DNA of 64,000 nt, from the NCBI RefSeq assembly GCF_000982955.1, contig NZ_KQ058852.1, forward strand, positions 56,675-120,674, read 5' to 3'. The notes beneath the pieces were generated by a model that was not told the origin of the DNA, ran no database searches, and worked only from the letters and a program-made list of their open reading frames with translations. How positions within the stretch are numbered: the stretch's first letter is position 1; each line of letters begins with the position of its first letter. Shown in pieces: positions 27,802 to 35,991 of the stretch. The stretch comes from Micromonospora sp. HK10. GTDB lineage: Bacteria > Actinomycetota > Actinomycetes > Mycobacteriales > Micromonosporaceae. The position numbers and the translations under genes were made by a program.

Positions 27802-29190
27802 ATGACCATGACCGTTCCCACGTTCGCCGCGACGGGCCTGGCGCCCGCGCTGCTCGCCGAGCTGTCCACGCAGGGCATCACCGAGCCGTTCCCGATCCAG
27901 GCGGCCACCCTGCCGGACTCGCTGGCCGGCCGGGACGTGCTCGGCCGTGGCCGTACCGGCTCGGGCAAGACCCTCGCGTTCGGGTTGCCGCTGCTGTCCC
28001 GTACCGCCGGTCGCCGGGCCCGCCCGGGGCGCCCGCTGGCCCTGGTGCTGGTGCCGACCCGTGAGCTGGCCCAGCAGGTGACCACCGCGCTCGCCCCGTA
28101 CGCCCGCGCGGTCGGGCTGCGCTGCGCCACCGTCGTGGGCGGCCTGTCGCTGCAACGGCAGGCGGACGCGCTGCGGGCCGGCGCCGAGGTGGTCGTGGCC
28201 ACCCCCGGCCGGCTGCACGACCTGATCAACCGCGGTGACGCCCGGCTCGGCGAGGTGGCGATCACCGTGCTCGACGAGGCCGACCAGATGGCCGACATGG
28301 GCTTCCTGCCGCAGGTCACCAAGCTGCTGGAGCAGGTCGCGCCGGACGGCCAGCGGATGCTCTTCTCCGCCACCCTGGACGGTGGCGTGGACAAGCTGGT
28401 CCGCCGCTTCCTGACCCGGCCGGTGTCGCACTCGGTCGATCCGGGCACCGCGACGGTGACCGCGATGACCCACCACGTGCTGCACGTCGACGCGGTCGAC
28501 AAGCCGGCCGCGCTGACCCAGATCGCCGCCCGGGAGGGCCGCACCATCCTCTTCATGGGGACCAAGCACCGCGCCGACCGGCTCGCCCGCCAGTTGCTCG
28601 CCAAGGGGGTACGCGCCGCCGCGCTGCACGGCGGCAAGTCGCAGCCGCAGCGCACCCGGATCCTGGAGCAGTTCCGGACCGGCCAGGTGACCGCGCTGGT
28701 GGCCACCGATGTGGCGGCCCGGGGCATCCACGTGGACGGGCTGGACATGGTGGTCAACGTGGACCCGCCGACCGAGGCGAAGGACTACCTGCACCGGGGC
28801 GGGCGTACCGCGCGGGCCGGGGAGTCCGGCACCGTGGTCACGCTGGTCCTGCCGGAGCAGCGCCGGGACGTCTCGCGGCTGATGAACGTGGCCGGGATCA
28901 GCCCGCGGACCGCCCAGGTGCGCCCGGGCGACGCGGAGCTGACCCGGGTCACCGGGGCCCGGGAGCCCTCCGGCGTACCCGTCACGATCGTCGCCGCCAC
29001 CTCCGCACCGGCGGCACGGTCCGGGGCGCCCCGGGGACGTCGGGCGGCCGGCGCCGGCGGCCGGGTCAACACCGGCTCGGGCCGGGGCGCCGCCCCCGGC
29101 CAGGGCGCCGAGGTGGCCGACGCCACCCCCCGTCCGGCGCACCGCCCGTCCGGTCGCCGCCGCCGCTCGCCGCGCCCCCGTACCGCCTGA
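27802..29190 (+). CDS. DEAD-box ATP-dependent RNA helicase
   Basis: A 462-residue SF2 helicase. Motifs in order: Q-motif FPIQAATL, Walker A GRTGSGKT, PTRELAQQ, TPGRL, DEAD (in VLDEADQMADMGF), SAT, and the C-terminal RGIHVDGLDMVVNVD and HRGGRTARAGESG. A Gly/Arg/Ala-rich basic tail of about 90 residues (from about 375) probably binds RNA. ATG 27802 has GAGGAAGG upstream. Position after cspA and a structured leader suggest cold or stress control. It resembles CsdA/RhlE-type enzymes but cannot be placed exactly. Confidence 0.92.
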   Translation: MTMTVPTFAATGLAPALLAELSTQGITEPFPIQAATLPDSLAGRDVLGRGRTGSGKTLAFGLPLLSRTAGRRARPGRPLALVLVPTRELAQQVTTALAPYARAVGLRCATVVGGLSLQRQADALRAGAEVVVATPGRLHDLINRGDARLGEVAITVLDEADQMADMGFLPQVTKLLEQVAPDGQRMLFSATLDGGVDKLVRRFLTRPVSHSVDPGTATVTAMTHHVLHVDAVDKPAALTQIAAREGRTILFMGTKHRADRLARQLLAKGVRAAALHGGKSQPQRTRILEQFRTGQVTALVATDVAARGIHVDGLDMVVNVDPPTEAKDYLHRGGRTARAGESGTVVTLVLPEQRRDVSRLMNVAGISPRTAQVRPGDAELTRVTGAREPSGVPVTIVAATSAPAARSGAPRGRRAAGAGGRVNTGSGRGAAPGQGAEVADATPRPAHRPSGRRRRSPRPRTA

Positions 29191-29455
29191 TCCGGACGCC
29201 GCCGTGTCCGGTGCCGCCCGGCCCCGGGCGTCATCGTCCCCGTCGGGGCTGGTGCCGTCTGGTTCCGAGGGTGACCGTTCCGCCGTGGCCGGTGCCGCTT
29301 GATGGAGGTGTCACCGGCCCCGCCGCTGCTCGAAACTGAGTCGGGGATCAGCGGTGGTCGGGTCCGATGGGCGACTGTTCCAGGGCTCGACCCCGCCGAT
29401 GCTGGACCCGGGGGAACGCGGTCAGGCCGGACGGCCGGACCCGGGAGGGGTGGCC
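29191..29455. other. non-coding gap after the DEAD-box gene
   Basis: 265 nt in which I see no convincing gene, promoter or stable terminator beyond short GC stems. Confidence 0.5.
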
Positions 29456-29647
29456 ATGACGGGGGAAGCCGGCTCGGCAGCGCTGCGCGAGCTGCTGCTG
29501 GTCGTCGCGGTAGCCGCGGCGGGACTGCTGTTCGCGATGATGGCGGCGTTCGCGCCCTGGCATCCGGCCGCGTCGGGCGACGCCCGGGCGGAGGTCGTCG
29601 AGCTGCACAGCCCGGTGTCTCCGCCCGACGGGCCGCCCGGAAGCTGA
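29456..29647 (+). CDS. small single-pass membrane protein (63 residues)
   Basis: Begins MTGEAGSAALRE, then one hydrophobic helix LLLVVAVAAAGLLFAMMAAF (about 13-32), then a Pro/Ser-rich tail ending HSPVSPPDGPPGS. The excellent GGGAGGGG (29443-29450) 5 nt before the ATG supports translation. No family recognised; N-in, C-out topology is likely. Confidence 0.6.
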   Translation: MTGEAGSAALRELLLVVAVAAAGLLFAMMAAFAPWHPAASGDARAEVVELHSPVSPPDGPPGS

Positions 29648-29694
29648 CCGCGTGCTCGGTCGGCCGCGCGGAGTCAACGTGGCCTTGAGACCGA

Positions 29695-29772
29695 TATGCC
29701 GCTGCGGCATAAAGATGCCTGAGAGGCATAACGGCTTCACGTCTTGTCGGGGGCGGCACGTGAGCGTGCCGC
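29695..29772. terminator. array of short hairpins between convergent genes
   Basis: TATGCCG-CTG-CGGCATA (29695-29711), ATGCCT-GAG-AGGCAT (29715-29729) and GCGGCACG-TGAG-CGTGCCGC (29753-29772). The first two share the ATGCC/GGCAT half-site, so they might instead be a protein-binding array. Confidence 0.45.
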
Positions 29773-29825
29773 GCCGGTCCGACCCATCGCCCGGCCGGGT
29801 CCCACTTCCCACACCGGGGCGGCGG

Positions 29826-30350
29826 TCAGGAGGTGGTGGCATGGTCGGCCAGCAGGTCGGCCAGAGTGGTCCGGTCGACCACCTGGGCGATGGCGCCGTC
29901 GACCGCGAGCCACACGTCGTGCAGTCCGGTCGCTACGCCGTGGTAGCCGGCGCGGTCCAGGGGCAGGCCCCGGACGCTGGTCAACGCCCCGCCGACGGCG
30001 CGTAGCACGTCCCCGACGCTGATCTCCCCGGCCGGGCGGGTGAGGGCGTAGCCGCCCTCGGTGCCGCGGTGGCTGTGCAGCAGCCCGGCCCGGCGCAGGT
30101 CGAGCAGGATGCCCTGAAGGAAGCTGAGCGGGATGTGCTGGCTCTCGGCAAGGCTGCCGGCCTTCACCAGCTCACCACCGGGCCTCCCGACGCCGGACCC
30201 CGCGCCGCTGGACCTCGCGCCCTCGGTCCCCGCGCCACCAGACTCTGCGCCGCAAGACCCCGCGCCGCCGGATACCCCCTGCGCGGGAGATCCGGCGGCG
30301 ACGGCGAGCATGGCCCGCAGCGCGTAGTCGGCCCGCGCGGAGACGTACAC
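29826..30350 (-). CDS. Rrf2 family transcriptional regulator with a low-complexity insert
   Basis: A 174-residue protein. The winged-helix domain is split: MYVSARADYALRAMLAVAAG is the usual first helix, and LAESQHIPLSFLQGILLDLRRAGLLHSHRG (about 67-96) the recognition and wing region, but about 35 Gly/Ala/Ser-rich residues (25-60) are inserted between. The cluster-binding cysteines of IscR/NsrR types are absent; the only Cys (33) is in the insert. It is the last gene of the ABC operon, 3 nt after the permease stop, and probably senses sulfur status and controls that operon. Confidence 0.82.
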   Translation of the reverse strand: MYVSARADYALRAMLAVAAGSPAQGVSGGAGSCGAESGGAGTEGARSSGAGSGVGRPGGELVKAGSLAESQHIPLSFLQGILLDLRRAGLLHSHRGTEGGYALTRPAGEISVGDVLRAVGGALTSVRGLPLDRAGYHGVATGLHDVWLAVDGAIAQVVDRTTLADLLADHATTS

Positions 30351-30353
30351 GGG

Positions 30354-31238
30354 TCAGGAACCGGCCTGGTCCAGCACGCCCCACCGGCGGCGGATCGCCT
30401 GGTCGGCCGCGCCGAAGGCGGCGTCCACCAGCAGGCCCACCACCAGGATGACGATCATGGTGCCGAGCAGCCACGGTGCGTCGGACAGCTCGCGGGCGTA
30501 GGTCAGCTGGGCGCCGAGCGAGGTGGTCGAGATGCCCACCACGATCAGCTCACCGGCCATCAGGCTGCGCCAGGAGAACGCCCAGCCCTGCTTGAGTCCG
30601 GCCACGATGGCCGGCAGCGCGGCCGGCGCGATGACGTACCGGTAGAGGTTCAGGCCGCGGGCGCCGAGGTTGCGGCCGGCCCGCACCAGCAACGGCGGGA
30701 CGTAGTCGACGCCGCTGATCACCCCGTTGGCGATGGACGGGGCGGCGCCCAGCACCACCACGAAGAAGATGGCCTTCTCGCTCAGCTCGAAGAGCAGGAT
30801 GGCCAGCGGGAACCAGGCGATGGAGGGCATCGTCTGCAACGCCGTGATCATCGAGCCGATCGCCGCGCGCAGCACCCGGGACCGGGCCACCGCGAGGCCG
30901 ACCAGCAGGCCGACGCCGACCGAGAAGAGGTACCCGACGGCGGCGCGGCGCAGCGTGGTGGCGAGGCCCTGCCAGAGCTGGTCGGTGCCGGCCTGGCGGA
31001 GCAGTTCCTGCCCGACGGTGACCGGGCCGGGAAGGGAGTATTCCGGCTTCCAGCCGCTCCAGACCACGAGCTGCCACGCGCCGAGCGCGATGGCCAGCGC
31101 GGCCAGCTTCGGCCAGGTGGCCGACCAGAGCCGGGCGGCCCGGGTGGTCGTCTTCTGCCGGCCGGCGATCTCCAGGGCGTCCAGGCCGGAGAGTTCCGCG
31201 TCGGTGCGCGGGGCGCCGCTGAGCGTGTCACTGGCCAT
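30354..31238 (-). CDS. ssuC: ABC transporter permease, sulfonate/nitrate/taurine type
   Basis: A 294-residue SsuC/TauC-like inner-membrane protein with about six helices and the BPD_transp EAA-type loop in VRAGRNLGARGLNLYRYVIAPAALPAIVAG (about 185-215). The N-terminal 35 residues are a hydrophilic extension. Its start overlaps the ATPase gene by 11 nt. The family assignment is firm; whether the substrate is alkanesulfonate, taurine or nitrate is inferred only. Confidence 0.82.
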   Translation of the reverse strand: MASDTLSGAPRTDAELSGLDALEIAGRQKTTTRAARLWSATWPKLAALAIALGAWQLVVWSGWKPEYSLPGPVTVGQELLRQAGTDQLWQGLATTLRRAAVGYLFSVGVGLLVGLAVARSRVLRAAIGSMITALQTMPSIAWFPLAILLFELSEKAIFFVVVLGAAPSIANGVISGVDYVPPLLVRAGRNLGARGLNLYRYVIAPAALPAIVAGLKQGWAFSWRSLMAGELIVVGISTTSLGAQLTYARELSDAPWLLGTMIVILVVGLLVDAAFGAADQAIRRRWGVLDQAGS

Positions 31239-32007
31239 GGCGGCCCACCTCCGTACGCAACCGGTCGGTGACCTCGGCGGCGATGGTCGCGACCTCCGGC
31301 GAGTCGATCCGTCGGGGCCGGGGTACGTCGACCCGGGTGGACCAGATGATCCGGCCGGGCCGGCTGGAGAGCAGGATGATCCGGTCGGCGAGCCGGGCCG
31401 CCTCGCGCACGTTGTGGGTCACGAAGAGCACGGTGAGCTTCCGTTCCGACCAGATCCGTTCCAGCTCGTCGTGGAGGATGTCCCGGGTCATCGCGTCGAG
31501 CGCGCCGAACGGCTCGTCCATCAACAGGACCGGGGTGTCCAGGGCGAGGGTGCGGGCCAGCGCGACGCGCTGCCGCATGCCGCCGGAGAGCTGGTGCGGG
31601 CGCTTGCGCCCGAAGTCGGCCAGGTGGACCGTACGCAGCAGCTCGGCGACCTTGGCCCGGCGCTCGGCCCGGGGCAGCCGGCGCAGCCGCAGCGGCACCT
31701 CGACGTTGGCCTCGACGGTGAGCCAGGGGAAGAGGGCGGACTCCTGGAACATCAGGCCCGGGTTGACGCCGTGGCCCAGCTCGATCCGGCCGCCGCTGAC
31801 CCCGTCCAGCCCGGCGACCAGGTTGAGCAGGGTGCTCTTGCCGCAGCCGGAGGCGCCCACGAGGCAGACGAACTCGCCGGGCTCGACGTCGAGCGACACC
31901 TCGTCCAGCGCCAGGACGGCCTGGTCGCCGTGGCCGTACACCTTGGTCACGCCGCGCAGCGCGACCGAGCCGGTCGCGCTGCGCGGGGCCGTCGTGGTCG
32001 ACGTCAT
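31228..32007 (-). CDS. ssuB: ABC transporter ATP-binding protein, sulfonate/nitrate type
   Basis: A 259-residue ATPase with Walker A GASGCGKST (about 51-59), Q-loop MFQESALFPWL, signature LSGGMRQR, Walker B VLLMDEPFGALD and the switch His in VTHNVREA. Length and the FPWLTV motif are those of the SsuB/TauB/NrtD group. Its start overlaps the binding-protein gene by 4 nt, so all three are one operon. Confidence 0.9.
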   Translation of the reverse strand: MTSTTTAPRSATGSVALRGVTKVYGHGDQAVLALDEVSLDVEPGEFVCLVGASGCGKSTLLNLVAGLDGVSGGRIELGHGVNPGLMFQESALFPWLTVEANVEVPLRLRRLPRAERRAKVAELLRTVHLADFGRKRPHQLSGGMRQRVALARTLALDTPVLLMDEPFGALDAMTRDILHDELERIWSERKLTVLFVTHNVREAARLADRIILLSSRPGRIIWSTRVDVPRPRRIDSPEVATIAAEVTDRLRTEVGRHGQ

Positions 32008-33071
32008 GGCTGGACGACCTCGGACTTGCCCTGGGCCTTGAGCACCTCGTTGAGGTACGTCAGGTCGTAGAGGCCGTTGAGGTCGACCGGCTGGGTCAGT
32101 CCGACGGCGACCGCGTGGTCCAGGCCGGTCTTCAGCGAGGCCGGGATCGGGTCGTTGGTGAACTCCAGGGTGGGCCAGGCCTGCTTGATCAGCTTGAGGT
32201 CCAGCGGCTTGCCGGTGATCTTGCCGATGTGCTCGGAGATGGCCTGCTGGGCCTCGTCCGGCTTGCTGTTGACGAACTCGTTCGCCGCGACCTGCCCCTC
32301 GACCAGCTTCTTCACCACGTCCGGGTGCGCCTTGAGGAACTTGGTGCTGACCAGCAGGTTGGTGATGACGAACTTCCGGTCCGGCCAGAGGTCGCGCTCG
32401 TCGACCAGCACCTTGCCGCCGGCGTTGAGCAGCCGGGAGACGAACGGCTCCGGCACCCAGGCGCCGTCGATGGCACCGCTGCCGAAGGTCTCGACGGTCT
32501 GCGCGTTCTCCTGCGGGATGACCTTGACGTCGCCACCGCCCTCCTTGGTGGTCTGCAGGCCCTTCTCCTTGAGCCAGAAGCGCAGCGCCACGTCCTGGGT
32601 GTTGCCGAGCTGCGGCGTGGCGATCTTCTTGCCGCGCAGCTGCTCCGCCGAGGTGATCTCGGGCTTCACCACCAGCGCGACGCCGCCGGACGCGGCACCG
32701 GAGATGACCCGGACGGCCTCGCCCTTGGACTTGGAGAAGGCGTTCACGGTCGGGTTCGGACCGATGTACGTGGCGTCGAGCGCGCCGGAGAAGACCGCCT
32801 CGATGGCGGCCGGGCCGGCGTTGAACGTCTTGGTCTCCAGCGTGACGTCGCTGCCGAGCTTCTGGGCGAAGATGCCCTTCTCGACGCCGACCAGCGCGGG
32901 GGCGTGGGTGATGTTCGGGAAGTAGCCGAGGCGCAGCGTCACCGGGCCGGCGTCACCACCGGCGTCGGAGGCGTCGTCGCCGCAGGCCGCGCTGGTGCCC
33001 AGGGTGGCCGCGCCGACCACGGCGAGGGTGGCGAGGGAGACCAGCCGGCGGAACGGGAGCCGTCTCATCAT
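32004..33071 (-). CDS. ssuA: ABC transporter substrate-binding lipoprotein, sulfonate/nitrate type
   Basis: A 355-residue secreted receptor. A lipoprotein signal peptide ends at TSAAC (Cys about residue 30). The mature part starts VTLRLGYFPNITHAPALVGVEKGIF, the hallmark of the SsuA/NrtT/TauA class, and includes SGAASGGVALVVKP and WVPEPFVSRLLNAGG. ATG 33071 or 33068. The promoter region carries a perfect inverted repeat (33089-33109). Highest-ranked substrate is an organosulfonate; nitrate is an alternative. Confidence 0.88.
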   Translation of the reverse strand: MMRRLPFRRLVSLATLAVVGAATLGTSAACGDDASDAGGDAGPVTLRLGYFPNITHAPALVGVEKGIFAQKLGSDVTLETKTFNAGPAAIEAVFSGALDATYIGPNPTVNAFSKSKGEAVRVISGAASGGVALVVKPEITSAEQLRGKKIATPQLGNTQDVALRFWLKEKGLQTTKEGGGDVKVIPQENAQTVETFGSGAIDGAWVPEPFVSRLLNAGGKVLVDERDLWPDRKFVITNLLVSTKFLKAHPDVVKKLVEGQVAANEFVNSKPDEAQQAISEHIGKITGKPLDLKLIKQAWPTLEFTNDPIPASLKTGLDHAVAVGLTQPVDLNGLYDLTYLNEVLKAQGKSEVVQP

Positions 33072-33088
33072 GATTCCAATCCACAGTA

Positions 33089-33109
33089 TTCCTACTTAGT
33101 TGGTAGGAA
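33089..33109 (-). promoter_or_regulatory. inverted-repeat operator upstream of the ABC operon
   Basis: TTCCTAC-TTAGTTG-GTAGGAA is a perfect 7-7-7 repeat 18 nt before the ssuA-like start. Its position fits control of this operon, and the operon-encoded Rrf2 protein is the obvious candidate to bind it. Confidence 0.55.
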
Positions 33110-33284
33110 GAGTGGGGCAGTTGGTGAGCGGCGTCAAGACCCATCCACGATCCGGGACGGCGGACCTGGAGAATCTCGGTAATTCCCACCTGATCGATGG
33201 AGTACGCGGCACCGGTCGGCCCAGCGTCGGGCGGGCCGGACGGGGCACCCGGGCACACCGCCGGTGCGGCCGGTGCCGGCACGT

Positions 33285-33290
33285 TAGGGT
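33285..33290 (+). promoter_or_regulatory. -10 box of leaderless M16 gene
   Basis: TAGGGT ends 7 nt before GTG 33298 with no ribosome binding site. Confidence 0.45.
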
Positions 33291-33297
33291 CGAGGAC

Positions 33298-34608
33298 GTG
33301 CCGACGCGGAGAGCCAGCATTCCAGCGACGAAATACCCGGTCGAGCGGTTCACCCTCGACAACGGCCTGCGGGTGGTGCTCACCCCCGACCGCAGCGCCC
33401 CGGTCATCGGGGTGGCGGTCGTCTACGACGTCGGCATCCGCTCCGAACCGGAAGGGCGCACCGGCTTCGCCCACCTCTTCGAGCACCTGATGTTCCAGGG
33501 CTCGGAGAACCTCGAGAAGCTCGCCCACTTCCGCCACGTCCAGGGCGCCGGCGGCACCTTCAACGGCTCCACCCACCTGGACTACACCGACTACTTCGAG
33601 ACGCTGCCGAGCAACGCCCTGGAACGGGCGCTCTTCCTCGAGGCCGACCGGATGCGCGGCCCCCGGCTGACCGAGGAGAACCTGCGCAACCAGGTCGACG
33701 TGGTCAAGGAGGAGATCCGGGTCAACGTGCTCAACCGCCCGTACGGCGGCTTCCCCTGGCTGACCCTGCCGCCGGTGATGTTCGACACCTTCCCCAACGC
33801 CCACGACGGCTACGGCTCGTTCGACGACCTGGAGTCGGCCACCGTCGCCGACGCCGCCGACTTCTTCCGCCGCTACTACGCCAGCGGCAACGCGGTGCTC
33901 GCGGTCAGCGGCGACATCGACGTGACCGAGGCGACCGCACTGATCGAACGGCACTTCGGGGATGTGCCGGCCCGCCCCGCGCCGCAGCGGCCCGACTTCG
34001 CCGAGCCGGACCTCACCGCCGAGCGGCGGCACTCGTACACCGACCGGCTGGCGCCGCTGCCCGCGGTGGCCGGCGCCTGGCGGGTGCCCGACCCGGTGAC
34101 CGACTTCGCCGGCTACCTGCCCTACGTGGTGCTGGCCGAGGTGCTCACCGACGGGGACGCGTCCCGGCTGGTCGAACGGCTGGTCCAGCGGGACCGCACG
34201 GTCACCAGCCTCGGCGGCTACCTGGGCTTCATGGGTGACCCGTTCGACGTCCGCGACCCCACCGCGCTGCTGCTCCAGGCCCACCTGCCACCCGGCGGGG
34301 ACGTGGACAAGGTGCTGCGCACCGTCGACGAGGAGCTGGACCGGCTGGCCACCGACGGGCTCACCGAGGGGGAGCTGGCCCGTACCCAGGCCCGGATGGC
34401 CACCCACCTGCTGCGGGACACCGACGCGGTGCTCGGCCGGGCGCTCCGGATGGCCGTGCTGGAACAGCAACGCGGGGAGCCGGGCCTGCTCAACGAGCTG
34501 CCCCGGCTGGTCGGCGAGGTGACCGAGGAGCAGGTCCGCGCCGCCGCCGCGACCCTGCGCCCGCAGCGCCGCGCGTCCATCGAGGTCATCGCCGGAGGTG
34601 CCCGGTGA
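33298..34608 (+). CDS. M16 zinc peptidase, catalytic subunit
   Basis: A 436-residue pitrilysin-family protein. The inverted zinc motif HxxEH is intact as HLFEH (59-63), followed by the downstream acidic region RNQVDVVKEEIRVN (about 138-151). The next gene, 14 nt downstream, is a second M16 protein without the zinc motif, so the pair should form a heterodimer like other bacterial M16B enzymes, with this subunit holding the metal. Confidence 0.9.
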   Translation: MPTRRASIPATKYPVERFTLDNGLRVVLTPDRSAPVIGVAVVYDVGIRSEPEGRTGFAHLFEHLMFQGSENLEKLAHFRHVQGAGGTFNGSTHLDYTDYFETLPSNALERALFLEADRMRGPRLTEENLRNQVDVVKEEIRVNVLNRPYGGFPWLTLPPVMFDTFPNAHDGYGSFDDLESATVADAADFFRRYYASGNAVLAVSGDIDVTEATALIERHFGDVPARPAPQRPDFAEPDLTAERRHSYTDRLAPLPAVAGAWRVPDPVTDFAGYLPYVVLAEVLTDGDASRLVERLVQRDRTVTSLGGYLGFMGDPFDVRDPTALLLQAHLPPGGDVDKVLRTVDEELDRLATDGLTEGELARTQARMATHLLRDTDAVLGRALRMAVLEQQRGEPGLLNELPRLVGEVTEEQVRAAAATLRPQRRASIEVIAGGAR

Positions 34609-34622
34609 GCGGAGGAGAACCA

Positions 34623-35960
34623 GTGACGGCCACCGCGGAGACCGCTACCCGCCCGCTGCCGCCGCTCGGCCCCAACCGCCGGCTCAAGCTGCCGAAGCAG
34701 GCCGAACGCACGCTCGACAACGGGCTCACCGTGATCGCCGTACGCCGGCCCGCGGTGCCCCTGGTCGAGCTGCGGCTCTGGATGCCGTTCGGCCGTGCGC
34801 ACCTCGCCCGCGGCGCGATGCTCGCGCAGACCATGCTGGCCGGCACCGCCGAGCTGACCGCCAACCAGATCGCCGCCGAGCTGCAGAAGGTGGGCGGCGG
34901 CCTCTCCGCCGGGGTCGACCCGGACCGGCTGATGCTCTCCGGAGCCGGCCTGGTCACCGGCCTGGACCGGATGTTGGAGATCCTCGCCGACGTGCTGACC
35001 GGGGCCACCTACCCCGGTGACTGGGTGGAGACCGAGCGGGACCGGCTGGTCGACCGGATCCAGGTCGCCCAGAGCCAGCCGGCGCACCTGGCCCGGACCG
35101 CGCTGCTCAAGCGGATCTACGGGCGGCACCCGTACGCCGTGCAGACGCCCGAGCCCGACCAGGTCCGCGCGGTCCGCCCACCGGTCCTGCGCAAGCTGCA
35201 CAGCGAGCGGGTGCACCCGGCCGGGGCGGTGCTGGTGCTGGTCGGCGACGTGCAGCCGGAGCGGGCGCTGGACGCCGCCGAGCGGGCGCTGGCCGGCTGG
35301 GGCGGGGACGGGCACAGCGCCGACCTGCCGCCCGCGCCGCCGCTGGAGCCCGGGCCGCTGCTGCTGGTCGACCGGCCCGGCTCGGTGCAGTCCTCGCTGC
35401 GCCTCGCCCTGCCCGCGGTGCCCCGCACCCACCCGGACCACGCCGCGCTGCAACTGGCCAACCTGGTCTTCGGCGGCTACTTCTCCTCCCGCTGGGTGGA
35501 GAACATCCGGGAGGACAAGGGCTACACGTACGGGCCGCACTCGCTGGTCGAGCATTCGGTCGCCGGGTCGGTGCTGGTCGCCGGGGCCGAGGTGGCCACC
35601 GAGGTGACCGCACCGGCGCTGCTGGAGACCATGTACGAGCTGGGCCGGCTGGCCGCCCTGCCGCCCAAGCCGGAGGAGTTGGAGCAGGCCCGCCAGTACG
35701 CGCTCGGCACGCTCCAGCTCGGGATGTCCACCCAGGCCGGGCTGGCGTCGCTGACCAGCGCGTACGCCGGAAACGGGCTGCGCCTGGACTTCCTCGCCGA
35801 GCACGCCGCCCGGCTGGCCAAGGCGACCGTGGACGACGTGGCGGAGGTGGCGGCGCGCTACCTCGCTCCGGCCCGGGCGGTCACCGTGGTGCTCGGTGAC
35901 GCCGAGCGGGTCGCGGAGCCGCTGGCCGCGCTGACCGCGGTCCGTACGGAGTCGGCGTGA
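34623..35960 (+). CDS. M16-family protein, non-catalytic partner subunit
   Basis: A 445-residue M16 fold in which HxxEH is replaced by a segment reading MLAQTMLAGTAE, so it cannot bind zinc. It keeps SSRWVENIREDKGYTYG (about residue 290-306), whose Arg/Tyr pair completes the active site in heterodimeric M16B enzymes. GGAGGAG (34610-34616) sits 6 nt before GTG 34623, which I prefer to GTG 34605 that overlaps the previous stop. Confidence 0.88.
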   Translation: MTATAETATRPLPPLGPNRRLKLPKQAERTLDNGLTVIAVRRPAVPLVELRLWMPFGRAHLARGAMLAQTMLAGTAELTANQIAAELQKVGGGLSAGVDPDRLMLSGAGLVTGLDRMLEILADVLTGATYPGDWVETERDRLVDRIQVAQSQPAHLARTALLKRIYGRHPYAVQTPEPDQVRAVRPPVLRKLHSERVHPAGAVLVLVGDVQPERALDAAERALAGWGGDGHSADLPPAPPLEPGPLLLVDRPGSVQSSLRLALPAVPRTHPDHAALQLANLVFGGYFSSRWVENIREDKGYTYGPHSLVEHSVAGSVLVAGAEVATEVTAPALLETMYELGRLAALPPKPEELEQARQYALGTLQLGMSTQAGLASLTSAYAGNGLRLDFLAEHAARLAKATVDDVAEVAARYLAPARAVTVVLGDAERVAEPLAALTAVRTESA

Positions 35961-35991
35961 GCGAGCGGACCAGCCGGCCCGGGGCGGGCGT

